Source of the DNA: Corynebacterium imitans
GTDB taxonomy: Bacteria > Actinomycetota > Actinomycetes > Mycobacteriales > Mycobacteriaceae
Direction: 5' to 3'
DNA length: 64,000 bases
Assembly (NCBI RefSeq): GCF_000739455.1
Contig: NZ_CP009211.1
Span: 1,499,458-1,563,457, forward strand
The notes beneath the pieces are model-generated. The model saw only the letters and a list, made by a program, of their open reading frames with translations. It had not been told where the DNA came from and did not search any database. Both the position numbers and the translations under genes were made by a program. Shown here piece by piece: positions 47,736 through 57,470 of the stretch; position 1 is the first letter of the stretch, and every line of letters begins with the position of its first letter.

Positions 47736-48584
47736 TTAGCTCTCGCCGCGAAGCTCGCGCATGCGCTGCGCCACCGCGTCGTCGCTCACGCTCGCGCCGG
47801 AAGCATCAGAAGCGCTGGAGCCAGCGTCAGCGGAACCCTCGATCGCCGGCTTCTGCCCGGAGGACAGCTCGCCCGCCATCTCTGCACGGATCTGCTCGAG
47901 ACGGCCGTGGCCAGCCATCTGGATGCCTGCCTGCTCCACCTCGGCCATGCGCCCCTGGACGGAGTTCTGTGCCAGCTCCGCAGAGCCAAGCGCCTTGGCG
48001 TAGCGACGCTCGATCTTGTCGCGCACCTGATCCAGGTTCGGGCCCTGCGCCGTGATCGAGTTCATCGACTGCATGGTCTCGGAGACCTTTTCCTGCATCT
48101 TGGCCTGCTCCAGCTGGCTAAGCAGCTTGGAGCGCTGCGCGACCTGCTGCTGCAGGTGTGCGGCGTTGCGCTCGACGGCCTGCTTGGCCTGGGATGCTTG
48201 CTGCAGTGCCTGGTCGTGCAGCTGCTTGGTCTCCTCGATGCTCTCCTCGGCGGTGACCAGCTGAGCCGCGAACGCCTCCGCGGCGTTCTCGTACTCCTGG
48301 GCCTTCTGCGGGTCGTTGTTCGCGCGGGCCTTGTCCGCCAGCTGCAGTGCCTGCTTGGTGTTCGCCTGCAGCTTCTCCACCTCTTCGAGGCGGCGGTTCA
48401 GCTGCATCTCGATCTGGCGCTGGTTGCCAATGACGGCGGCGGCCTGCTGGGAAAGCTCCTGGTGCTGGCGCTGAGCCTCGCTGATTGCCTGCTCAATCTG
48501 CACCTTAGGATCAGCGTTCTCTTCGATCTTGTTGTCAAAGAGGGCCATCAGGTAGTTCCAGAACTTTGCAAATGGGTTAGCCAT
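47736..48584 (-). CDS. pspA: Phage shock protein A / IM30 family protein
   Basis: 282 residues, almost entirely coiled coil. The N-terminus [25 protein letters not shown] is the amphipathic PspA helix that binds membranes; the body is typical of ESCRT-III-related PspA/Vipp1 proteins. Ser/Asp/Ala-rich residues ~235-272 form a disordered C-terminal part ending MRELRGES. It protects membrane integrity under envelope stress. clgR lies 72 nt upstream on the same strand, as in mycobacterial clgR-pspA. Confidence 0.95.
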   Translation of the reverse strand: MANPFAKFWNYLMALFDNKIEENADPKVQIEQAISEAQRQHQELSQQAAAVIGNQRQIEMQLNRRLEEVEKLQANTKQALQLADKARANNDPQKAQEYENAAEAFAAQLVTAEESIEETKQLHDQALQQASQAKQAVERNAAHLQQQVAQRSKLLSQLEQAKMQEKVSETMQSMNSITAQGPNLDQVRDKIERRYAKALGSAELAQNSVQGRMAEVEQAGIQMAGHGRLEQIRAEMAGELSSGQKPAIEGSADAGSSASDASGASVSDDAVAQRMRELRGES

Positions 48585-48656
48585 ACGAGTTCAAAAGACC
48601 TTTCGTTTATGGGTCGATCACACTAAGTAGTCACTACTGTAGTGCGGCCGGTGCCA

Positions 48657-49037
48657 TTACGCTTCCGCTGCCGCCGGAGAAGTGGTAGCCAATTCCTCCT
48701 GGATGGAATGCAGTGACATATTCGCCACCACTTCCATCAGCAGCTCAGCCACCGTCGTGTCCAGCGCGTTACAGATCGCGGCGAGCAGCTCCGAGGACAC
48801 TTCCTTGCGGCCGCGTTCCAGCTCGGAAAGGTACCCGGAGGACACGCGTGCCTGCTTGGCCAGCTCGCGCAGCGTGACGTTCTTGTCGGCGCGGTAGGCA
48901 CGCAGCGACATGCCGAGCGCTTCGCGCAGCAGCGGTTCGCGCCCGGGCACGCCTGAGTGCAGTGCGTCATCCACCGCGCCTGCGAGCGCGGCGGGGCGAG
49001 TCATCGGTGCTTCGTGTACGAGAGTTGTTGTTGCCAT
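48657..49037 (-). CDS. clgR: Transcriptional regulator ClgR
   Basis: 126 residues. An XRE-type helix-turn-helix lies near residues 44-75 (TLRELAKQARVSSGYLSELERGRKEVSSELL). ClgR activates clp protease genes and, in mycobacteria, pspA; it is itself degraded by ClpP. The C-terminus ends SPAAAEA, a hydrophobic-Ala tail that could be the degron. ATG 49037 is chosen; -10-like TTATTA about 6 nt before it would be leaderless. ATG 49004 is an alternative. It is 16 nt downstream of cinA. Confidence 0.9.
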   Translation of the reverse strand: MATTTLVHEAPMTRPAALAGAVDDALHSGVPGREPLLREALGMSLRAYRADKNVTLRELAKQARVSSGYLSELERGRKEVSSELLAAICNALDTTVAELLMEVVANMSLHSIQEELATTSPAAAEA

Positions 49038-49053
49038 CACGAGTAATAACGGT

Positions 49054-49563
49054 CTAGGTCTCTGATTTGTTCCCATCGCGGGCAGAAAGATCTTCCCGCA
49101 GCGTATCTACAAGAATCCGTAGCGCAGCGTCCACAGCGGCGCTCCGGATCTCCTGGCGCGAACCCTGCAGCAGCGCACTGCCCCCAGCTGGCGCTGCAAA
49201 GCTGCGCGTAGGCGTCGCCACACCGATCCAGACTTCCCCGACTGGGTGCCCGTCCTGGGGGTCCGGTCCGGCCACACCGGTGAGCGACACCCCGTAGTCA
49301 GCGCGGCAGGCACGGCGCGCGCCCTCAGCCATGGCGCGCGCTGTTTCAGGGCTCACCGGCCCATACGCGGCGAGTACCTCGTGGGGCACCCCGGCGAGCG
49401 TCTCCTTGAGATCCGTCGCGTAGGTAACAAGCCCGCCGCGCAGTACCGCGGAGGCACCGGGCACACTCGCCACGGTGGCCGCAGCGAGTCCCGCGGTGAG
49501 TGACTCGCAGAAGGCGAGGGTGACACCCGCGCCCGTCGCTAAGCGAACAAGCTCACGCTCCAT
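49054..49563 (-). CDS. cinA: CinA C-terminal domain amidohydrolase
   Basis: 169 residues. Only the C-terminal (nicotinamide-nucleotide amidohydrolase, PncC-type) domain is present; the N-terminal molybdopterin-binding-like domain of full CinA is absent, as is usual here. Motifs: AFCESLTAGLAAATVASVPGASAVLRGG and TGVAGPDPQDG. It should deamidate NMN to nicotinate mononucleotide. ATG 49563 lies inside the 3' end of pgsA (11-nt overlap), indicating coupling. Confidence 0.92.
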   Translation of the reverse strand: MERELVRLATGAGVTLAFCESLTAGLAAATVASVPGASAVLRGGLVTYATDLKETLAGVPHEVLAAYGPVSPETARAMAEGARRACRADYGVSLTGVAGPDPQDGHPVGEVWIGVATPTRSFAAPAGGSALLQGSRQEIRSAAVDAALRILVDTLREDLSARDGNKSET

Positions 49564-50092
49564 CGTTGGCCTTCCGTGCATCTACCAGGTACTGCACGCC
49601 GGTGATCACGGTGACGGCCACCGCAATCAGCATGACAATCAGCGTCGACATGTCCATCCAGCCGGGCAGCGGGCACAAGTACATGCCGACGCCAAGAGTT
49701 TGCAGCACGGTCTTGAGTTTGCCGCCCTTAGAGGCGGGCACGACCTGGCCTTGGCGCAGCATCCACATCCGCCAGAAAGTAATGCCCAGCTCGCGGACGA
49801 TGATCACCACCGTGATCCACACCGGCAGCGGGCCGACGATATTCAGGGTGACCAGTGCGGTGATCATCAGCGCCTTGTCGGCGATGGGGTCGGCGATCTT
49901 GCCAAAGTCGGTCACGATGTTCCTGGCGCGGGCGATGTCCCCGTCCAGCTTGTCCGTGATCATGAGCGCCACAAACAGCCCGAACGCCCACCACCAGTGC
50001 TGCGCGAGCACGAGCCACGCAAACACCGGAATGAACAGGATGCGCAAAGAGGTCAGCGCGTTCGGCAGATTCCAATTGGACTGAGTGTTCAC
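49553..50092 (-). CDS. pgsA: CDP-diacylglycerol-glycerol-3-phosphate 3-phosphatidyltransferase
   Basis: 179 residues. It makes phosphatidylglycerophosphate. The CDP-alcohol phosphatidyltransferase signature DG..AR........G...D...D is intact in DKLDGDIARARNIV-DFGKIADPIAD, with several membrane segments around it. GTG 50092 is supported by TAGGGT ending 7 nt upstream (leaderless). In C. glutamicum the homologue is named pgsA2. It is divergent from the YciI gene and is followed by cinA and clgR. Confidence 0.93.
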   Translation of the reverse strand: MNTQSNWNLPNALTSLRILFIPVFAWLVLAQHWWWAFGLFVALMITDKLDGDIARARNIVTDFGKIADPIADKALMITALVTLNIVGPLPVWITVVIIVRELGITFWRMWMLRQGQVVPASKGGKLKTVLQTLGVGMYLCPLPGWMDMSTLIVMLIAVAVTVITGVQYLVDARKANDGA

Positions 50093-50099
50093 GCCCACC

Positions 50100-50105
50100 A
50101 CCCTA
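50100..50105 (-). promoter_or_regulatory. -10-like hexamer of pgsA (leaderless)
   Basis: TAGGGT on the minus strand, 7 nt before GTG 50092. Confidence 0.55.
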
Positions 50106-50125
50106 CCCACCTACTCGCCGTGGCC

Positions 50126-50131
50126 TAGACT
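50126..50131 (+). promoter_or_regulatory. -10-like hexamer of the YciI gene (leaderless)
   Basis: TAGACT, 7 nt before ATG 50139. Confidence 0.55.
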
Positions 50132-50138
50132 GCCACCC

Positions 50139-50432
50139 ATGAAGTATTTCGCATTTACCTATACCTACGGTGCCGACGCCGCGCTTGTCGACGCGACCCG
50201 TCCCGCCCACCGCGAGTTCATCTCCAGCCAGCTCTCGCTGGGCCGAATTGTCGGCTCCGGCCCCTACGCCGGCGGGGAGCAGGCACTGATCATCCTCCAG
50301 CTGCCGGATACCGCATCGGTGGCCGACGCGGAGGAGATCATGGACGCTGACCCCTACACGGTCGAAAGGGCGCTGGCCGGGCGTGAAGTCCACGAGTGGA
50401 ACCCGGTCAGCAACATTTTCTCAGGCGACTAA
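50139..50432 (+). CDS. YciI-like protein
   Basis: 97 residues. It has the dimeric ferredoxin-like YciI fold: MKYFAFTYTYG, the central RPAHREFISSQLSLGRIVGSGPY with conserved His and Arg, and a C-terminal AEEIMDADPYTVERALAGREVHEWNPV. The DPY motif and the His are the usual conserved surface. Family members are of unclear function; some are hydrolytic dehalogenase-like. It converges with terC and is a single-gene transcript. Confidence 0.88.
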   Translation: MKYFAFTYTYGADAALVDATRPAHREFISSQLSLGRIVGSGPYAGGEQALIILQLPDTASVADAEEIMDADPYTVERALAGREVHEWNPVSNIFSGD

Positions 50433-50441
50433 GCGCCCCGT

Positions 50442-51623
50442 TTAGCGCTGCTTCGGCTTGCCGCCGCGGGCAACATGTAAGTGGTCCGTCTCGCGCGAGC
50501 CGGTCGCCGTGTGATCGCCCTTGCCGGAGGTTGCGGGGTCGTCGATCCACTCCAGGTGGTGGCCGTCGCGGTCGACCTTGCGGCGGTTGCCGTGGTCGTC
50601 GTAGTCAATGTGGAATGACGGCCCGTTCGGGTCGAGGCGTCCGGCCTTGATGTCCGCGCGGTCCTTGATCATGGAAGCAACCGCGGTCACTGCCAGCACG
50701 CCGATGATGACCAGCAGCGAGGTGACTGTGCCGATCTCCGGGACGGAAAGGCCCTCGCCGCCGTTGATAAACGACAGGTTGTTCTCGTGCAGGGCGTGCA
50801 GCAGCAGCTTGACGCCAATGAAGCCGAGCACTACCGCCAGGCCGTACGGCAGGTACACCAGCTTGTCTAGCAGCCCGTTGAGCAGGAAGTAGAGCTGGCG
50901 CAGACCGAGCAGCGCGAAGGCGTTGGCGGTAAAGACCAGGAAGGACTCCTGCGTGATGCCGAAGATGGCGGGAATGGAGTCGAAGGCGAACATCACGTCG
51001 ACAAACCCGATGGACAGCAGCGCCACGAACAGCGGGGTGACGGCCTTCTTGCCAGCCTGCGTGGCCGAAACCAGGCGGTCGCCGTGGTACGAGCTGGTCA
51101 CCGGAATGACTTTGCGCAGGGTCTTGACCACCATCATGTCGTTCGGGTCGGGGTCTTCCTGGTCGGTCGCCTCGTCGTAGACCAGCTTGATGGCAGTGTA
51201 GAGCAGGAACGCGGCGAAGATGTAGAAGACATCGGACCATGCCTCGATGATCACGGCGCCGAGCAGAATGAAGGCGAGGCGGCAGATCAGCGCAATCACG
51301 ATGCCGATGAGTAGCACTTTCTGCTGGTAGGCACGCGGAATCTTAAACGAGCTCATGATGAGCGCGAACACGAAGAGGTTATCCACCGACAGCGAGAGCT
51401 CGGTGATGTAGCCGGTGAAGAACTGCATGCCGTGCTCGGCGTCCCACAACCACCAGACAATCCCGCCGAAGATGCAGGCCATGGCCATGTAGAACCCGGC
51501 CCACCCGGCGGACTCCTTCATCGACGGCTCGTGCGCGTTCCGCACGTGCGAGAAGAAGTCGAAAATAAAGAATCCAAGGATTACCGCTGAGGTAATCAGC
51601 CAAATTGAAAGAGGCACATGCAT
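50442..51623 (-). CDS. TerC-family metal efflux protein
   Basis: 393 residues. Seven to nine membrane segments. The TerC motif with acidic residues in membrane is visible: ELSLSVDNLFVFALIMSSFKIP and FVDVMFAFDSIPAIFGI. The hydrophilic C-terminus (from about residue 325) is charged and disordered. TerC proteins export Mn2+ and support metalation of exported proteins. ATG 51623 is preceded by GGAGG, buried in a leader hairpin. The leader resembles a Mn2+ (yybP-ykoY) riboswitch, which fits this role. Confidence 0.92.
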   Translation of the reverse strand: MHVPLSIWLITSAVILGFFIFDFFSHVRNAHEPSMKESAGWAGFYMAMACIFGGIVWWLWDAEHGMQFFTGYITELSLSVDNLFVFALIMSSFKIPRAYQQKVLLIGIVIALICRLAFILLGAVIIEAWSDVFYIFAAFLLYTAIKLVYDEATDQEDPDPNDMMVVKTLRKVIPVTSSYHGDRLVSATQAGKKAVTPLFVALLSIGFVDVMFAFDSIPAIFGITQESFLVFTANAFALLGLRQLYFLLNGLLDKLVYLPYGLAVVLGFIGVKLLLHALHENNLSFINGGEGLSVPEIGTVTSLLVIIGVLAVTAVASMIKDRADIKAGRLDPNGPSFHIDYDDHGNRRKVDRDGHHLEWIDDPATSGKGDHTATGSRETDHLHVARGGKPKQR

Positions 51624-51766
51624 AAGCTTTCCTCCGGTCAGAAGTTACGTTGAAATGACCGGAGGTCTCCCCCACCCCTTGATATGGGGCTGCCCAGACC
51701 GGGGCGCGAGGTGCGCTGCCGTGCTGACGATCCGGGCACTTATAGGGTACTCCCCTCCAAGCGCGT
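51624..51766 (-). promoter_or_regulatory. Probable yybP-ykoY Mn2+ riboswitch of terC
   Basis: Reading the minus strand: GGAGGGGAGTA (51758-51748), GGGCAGCCCC-like junction segments, GGGGGAGACC, then CCTCCGGTCA (51665-51656), which pairs perfectly with TGACCGGAGG (51640-51631) containing the ribosome site. The 5' GGAGG (51758-51754) can pair with the same CCTCC, giving two alternative folds. The conserved GGGGAGTA, the position before terC and the RBS hairpin support the call; no covariance search was run. Confidence 0.75.
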
Positions 51767-51769
51767 CCA

Positions 51770-51775
51770 ACTCTA
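51770..51775 (-). promoter_or_regulatory. -10-like hexamer of terC leader
   Basis: TAGAGT on the minus strand. A start about 7 nt downstream (near 51763) would begin transcription right at the aptamer. Confidence 0.5.
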
Positions 51776-51827
51776 CACCACAAGGCACATCAAGCGAGAA
51801 GGCACCTTCCGGTGAGGTCTGTGGCGT

Positions 51828-52430
51828 CTACACAGCGAAAGGGTCATTGTTCGGGTCGAGGTGGAGACGAAGCTCGACCGCGTCCGCGACTTCACGTGCG
51901 ACTGCCTCACCACACGCATCAGCGACGAACGCCACCGCCATATCTGTACCGGCGGAGACTCCAGAGGACGTCCACCGGTCGCGGTCGTGCACCCACCGGG
52001 CCGAGCGACGCCAGTCAATGTCGTGGCCGAAACTGGTGGCCCAGGCAAACGCTCGCTTATTGCTCGTAGCCGCATATCCCTCCAGGAGCCCTGCCGCGGC
52101 AAGCAACGCCGAGCCGGTGCACACTGACATCACCACGCTGGCTTCGTTCGCCATCTTCTGAAGACTCTTAAGGAAACTCTCGTCGCCCGCAAGCCTGCGA
52201 GTCCCTTGCCCTCCCGGAACGAACACCACATCGCAACTGCGCGGCGCATAGTCACCGCCGACCTCAAACCGCACACCCTGAGACGAGGCCACCGGCCGCC
52301 CATCCGGGGAGAGCAACGTGGTTTCCCACCCCGCAACCTTTGAGAAAATCTCCAGCGGGCCGGCCACGTCGAGAAGCTCGAACCCGTCAAACAGAACCAA
52401 CGAGATCCGTTTTGAGCTGCGCTGCTGCAT
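51828..52430 (-). CDS. DJ-1/PfpI family protein
   Basis: 200 residues. Flavodoxin-like DJ-1 fold: ISLVLFDGFELLDVAGPLEIFS at the N-terminus, VVFVPGGQGTR, and the nucleophile elbow VMSVCTGSALLAAAGLL with the reactive Cys. The pattern around SNKRAFAW is close to isocyanide hydratase (InhA) members. Its start codon directly follows the ftsK stop (TAG|ATG, no gap), so translation is coupled. The 204 bp after it hold the terC leader. Confidence 0.85.
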   Translation of the reverse strand: MQQRSSKRISLVLFDGFELLDVAGPLEIFSKVAGWETTLLSPDGRPVASSQGVRFEVGGDYAPRSCDVVFVPGGQGTRRLAGDESFLKSLQKMANEASVVMSVCTGSALLAAAGLLEGYAATSNKRAFAWATSFGHDIDWRRSARWVHDRDRWTSSGVSAGTDMAVAFVADACGEAVAREVADAVELRLHLDPNNDPFAV

Positions 52431-55763
<3,333 letters not shown>

Positions 55764-55770
55764 GGCTGTA

Positions 55771-55776
55771 ACTCTA
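55771..55776 (-). promoter_or_regulatory. -10-like hexamer of ftsK (leaderless)
   Basis: TAGAGT on the minus strand, 7 nt before ATG 55763. Confidence 0.5.
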
Positions 55777-55859
55777 ATACCTCAAGTCACATTATTCACA
55801 GAGGCATCGCGGGGTGAGGCGAACTTTCTTCCGCAATACCCCGCTGAGTATGCGCTGCC

Positions 55860-56489
55860 TTAGCCCAATGTGATGTCGTAACCAGCGAGCAAATCGGCAC
55901 CGTCAACGCGCACCTGCGCAGCCGACGTACGACCCGTCACCCACAGCAGCAGCTCTGCCGGCGCTCCAAAGACGCGCACGACTCGGTTGCCCTTGTCCGC
56001 GACTCCCGCACGCTCCCCCAGCGTCACCGGTGGAAGGTGCTCGGGAGTCAAGATCACCGGCACCGGGGCCTTACGCAGCGTCATTTTGCCGTAGCGCTTA
56101 GCCAGCTTGAGCAGCTTCGCCTGTGTCGCCGCACTGAGCTCGCGGGGTTCCGGATTCTCCTGGGCGCGGCGGACATCCTCGTGATGGATGAAGTGCTCAC
56201 CTTCGTTTGCCGGGCCAAACAGCGCGCTTACCACCGGGTTGGCACCCGAAAGCCAGTCGGCGACCACCTCTTCATAAGGCCTTCTTTTCGCCGCCTCCAT
56301 CTCACGGTCAAGACCCTTGGCCAGCGCCTGCACGAAAGCACCCGCGATCCAAGGTAGGCGCTGCTCTCGCACGTAGAGGTGCGCGGCCAGGTCACGGGTG
56401 CGCCACCCATCAAGCAGCGTGGGCGCGTCCGGCCCAAGTTCCAGTAACAGCGCGCCGAGCTTTTCCCGTTCACTAGAAGCAAAAGACAT
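55860..56489 (-). CDS. TIGR03085 family metal-binding protein
   Basis: 209 residues. It has the DinB/maleylpyruvate isomerase-like helical bundle of the TIGR03085 family: WRTRDLAAHLYVRE in the first third, and a metal-site histidine pair in EHFIHHEDVRRAQ. Members are restricted to actinobacteria and may be mycothiol-dependent; no function is established. Leaderless start (TAGGGT 7 nt before the ATG). It lies upstream of ftsK on the same strand, 96 bp apart. Confidence 0.85.
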   Translation of the reverse strand: MSFASSEREKLGALLLELGPDAPTLLDGWRTRDLAAHLYVREQRLPWIAGAFVQALAKGLDREMEAAKRRPYEEVVADWLSGANPVVSALFGPANEGEHFIHHEDVRRAQENPEPRELSAATQAKLLKLAKRYGKMTLRKAPVPVILTPEHLPPVTLGERAGVADKGNRVVRVFGAPAELLLWVTGRTSAAQVRVDGADLLAGYDITLG

Positions 56490-56496
56490 GCCTTTT

Positions 56497-56502
56497 ACCC
56501 TA
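56497..56502 (-). promoter_or_regulatory. -10-like hexamer of the TIGR03085 gene (leaderless)
   Basis: TAGGGT on the minus strand, 7 nt before ATG 56489. Confidence 0.55.
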
Positions 56503-56519
56503 GCGCTTCCGCCGCAAGC

Positions 56520-56966
56520 TTAGCCGCGGGAGCTGGACAGCTGCCGCTCCAAAGAGACGAAGCTGCGAACAACGGGTGCAAACATAGCGACCACCGGGTC
56601 CGTGGTCACAATCTTGCCGCCAGCACCCCAGCCGAGTTCAACAGCCTGTTTACCGTCGGCATAGCACTCACTCACCCCACCCTTGAAGTTCATCACGCAC
56701 ATAATCGTGTCTGGCTTGTAGCTGCCCACAACACGGATCCCTCGGACGTCACTATTGCGGTAGTCCGGGTTGCCCAGCTTGATAGCGTCGTAACTCTTCC
56801 AGCTGGAGCCGTACCCGGGCTCGTAGGGCACCTCGGTGCCCTCCGGCAGCGGGCGACCACCCGTCCAGTCGGTCTCATCCTCCGCTGCTGCGGCAGTAGG
56901 GATGGCAGGTGCAGAAATTACTGTGGCGGCGAGAAGCGCCGCGGTCATTCTCCTAAGCGTCTTCAT
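56520..56966 (-). CDS. Small secreted protein of unknown function
   Basis: 148 residues from ATG 56966. A Sec signal peptide is clear: MKTLRRMTAALLAATVISAP, with likely cleavage after AAAA near residue 28. The mature part is ~120 residues with two cysteines (CVMNF and CYADG) that could form a disulfide. No family is recognised. Leaderless start is likely: TAAAAT ends 8 nt upstream. It is a single gene flanked by the TIGR03085 gene and by the repeat array. Confidence 0.75.
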   Translation of the reverse strand: MKTLRRMTAALLAATVISAPAIPTAAAAEDETDWTGGRPLPEGTEVPYEPGYGSSWKSYDAIKLGNPDYRNSDVRGIRVVGSYKPDTIMCVMNFKGGVSECYADGKQAVELGWGAGGKIVTTDPVVAMFAPVVRSFVSLERQLSSSRG

Positions 56967-56974
56967 GCCACGAA

Positions 56975-56980
56975 ATTTTA
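56975..56980 (-). promoter_or_regulatory. -10-like hexamer of the secreted protein gene
   Basis: TAAAAT on the minus strand, 8 nt before ATG 56966. Confidence 0.45.
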
Positions 56981-57180
56981 TACACCTGTCGCCCATGTGT
57001 CACCACCCATGCACAAAATTCCACCCCTGCGGAATTATCCTGGGAGATGGCTGCGAAATATGGCGTGGCTGTCGACGTGAAAGTCCGCGCCCGCAGACTC
57101 CTTGCGTCTTTCAGCCCGCGGCGCGTGATCCGCGAAGTCTTCGAACTTCGTGCCCTAAAGCCACTCTTGGTTCCGCAAAT
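56981..57180. other. Non-coding stretch before the repeat array
   Basis: 200 bp without a supportable gene. A 66-codon open frame starting ATGGCTGCG at 57047 has a GGGAG upstream, but runs into the repeats and resembles nothing known; I do not call it. Confidence 0.5.
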
Positions 57181-57339
57181 GGAGCTAGCTCCATTTGGAC
57201 CGGCCCCGCCAGAAAAACCCCAGGTCGCGCCAAACCGAATCCTCTAAACGGAGCTAGCTCCATTTGGACCAATGCCACCCGCAAACCCCCAGGTCGCGCC
57301 AAACCGAATCCTCTAAACGGAGCTAGCTCCATTTGGACC
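57181..57339. repeat. Three-copy 69-bp tandem array with palindromic core
   Basis: GGAGCTAGCTCCATTTGGACC occurs at 57181-57201, 57250-57270 and 57319-57339, exact period 69 bp. Copies 2 and 3 are preceded by the same ~30-bp CAGGTCGCGCC...CTCTAAAC segment (57221 and 57290). Each core holds the palindrome GGAGCTAGCTCC; in copy 1 the palindrome extends to 20 bp. About 17 bp between units is variable. A short direct repeat TTGGACCTGG (57333 and 57351) ends the array. Confidence 0.85.
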
Positions 57340-57410
57340 TGGCCTGTCACTTGGACCTGGCACGCCCAGAACCACCTCGGCCGCACACCAAGACCGAACA
57401 GACCAACCCC

Positions 57411-57457
57411 AAAAACACGTCACCCCCCCTGACCAAAACAATTAGCCAAGGGGGGTG
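57411..57457 (-). terminator. Terminator of dapA-rnj
   Basis: On the minus strand, CACCCCCCTT (57458-57449) pairs with the GGGGGGGTG complement of 57421-57429, followed by a T5 run (57415-57411). It lies 14 nt after the rnj stop. Confidence 0.8.
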
Positions 57458-57470
57458 TACGAACGGGTGC

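Noticed and set aside
57181..57339. Repeat array as a CRISPR
   Set aside because: Only three copies, repeat block of ~50 bp with a perfect palindrome, ~17-bp spacing and no cas genes in the window.
57111..57386. 91-codon minus-strand frame with repeated QMELAPF units as a gene
   Set aside because: The repeats are explained by the palindromic tandem array; the frame lacks a good start and resembles no protein.
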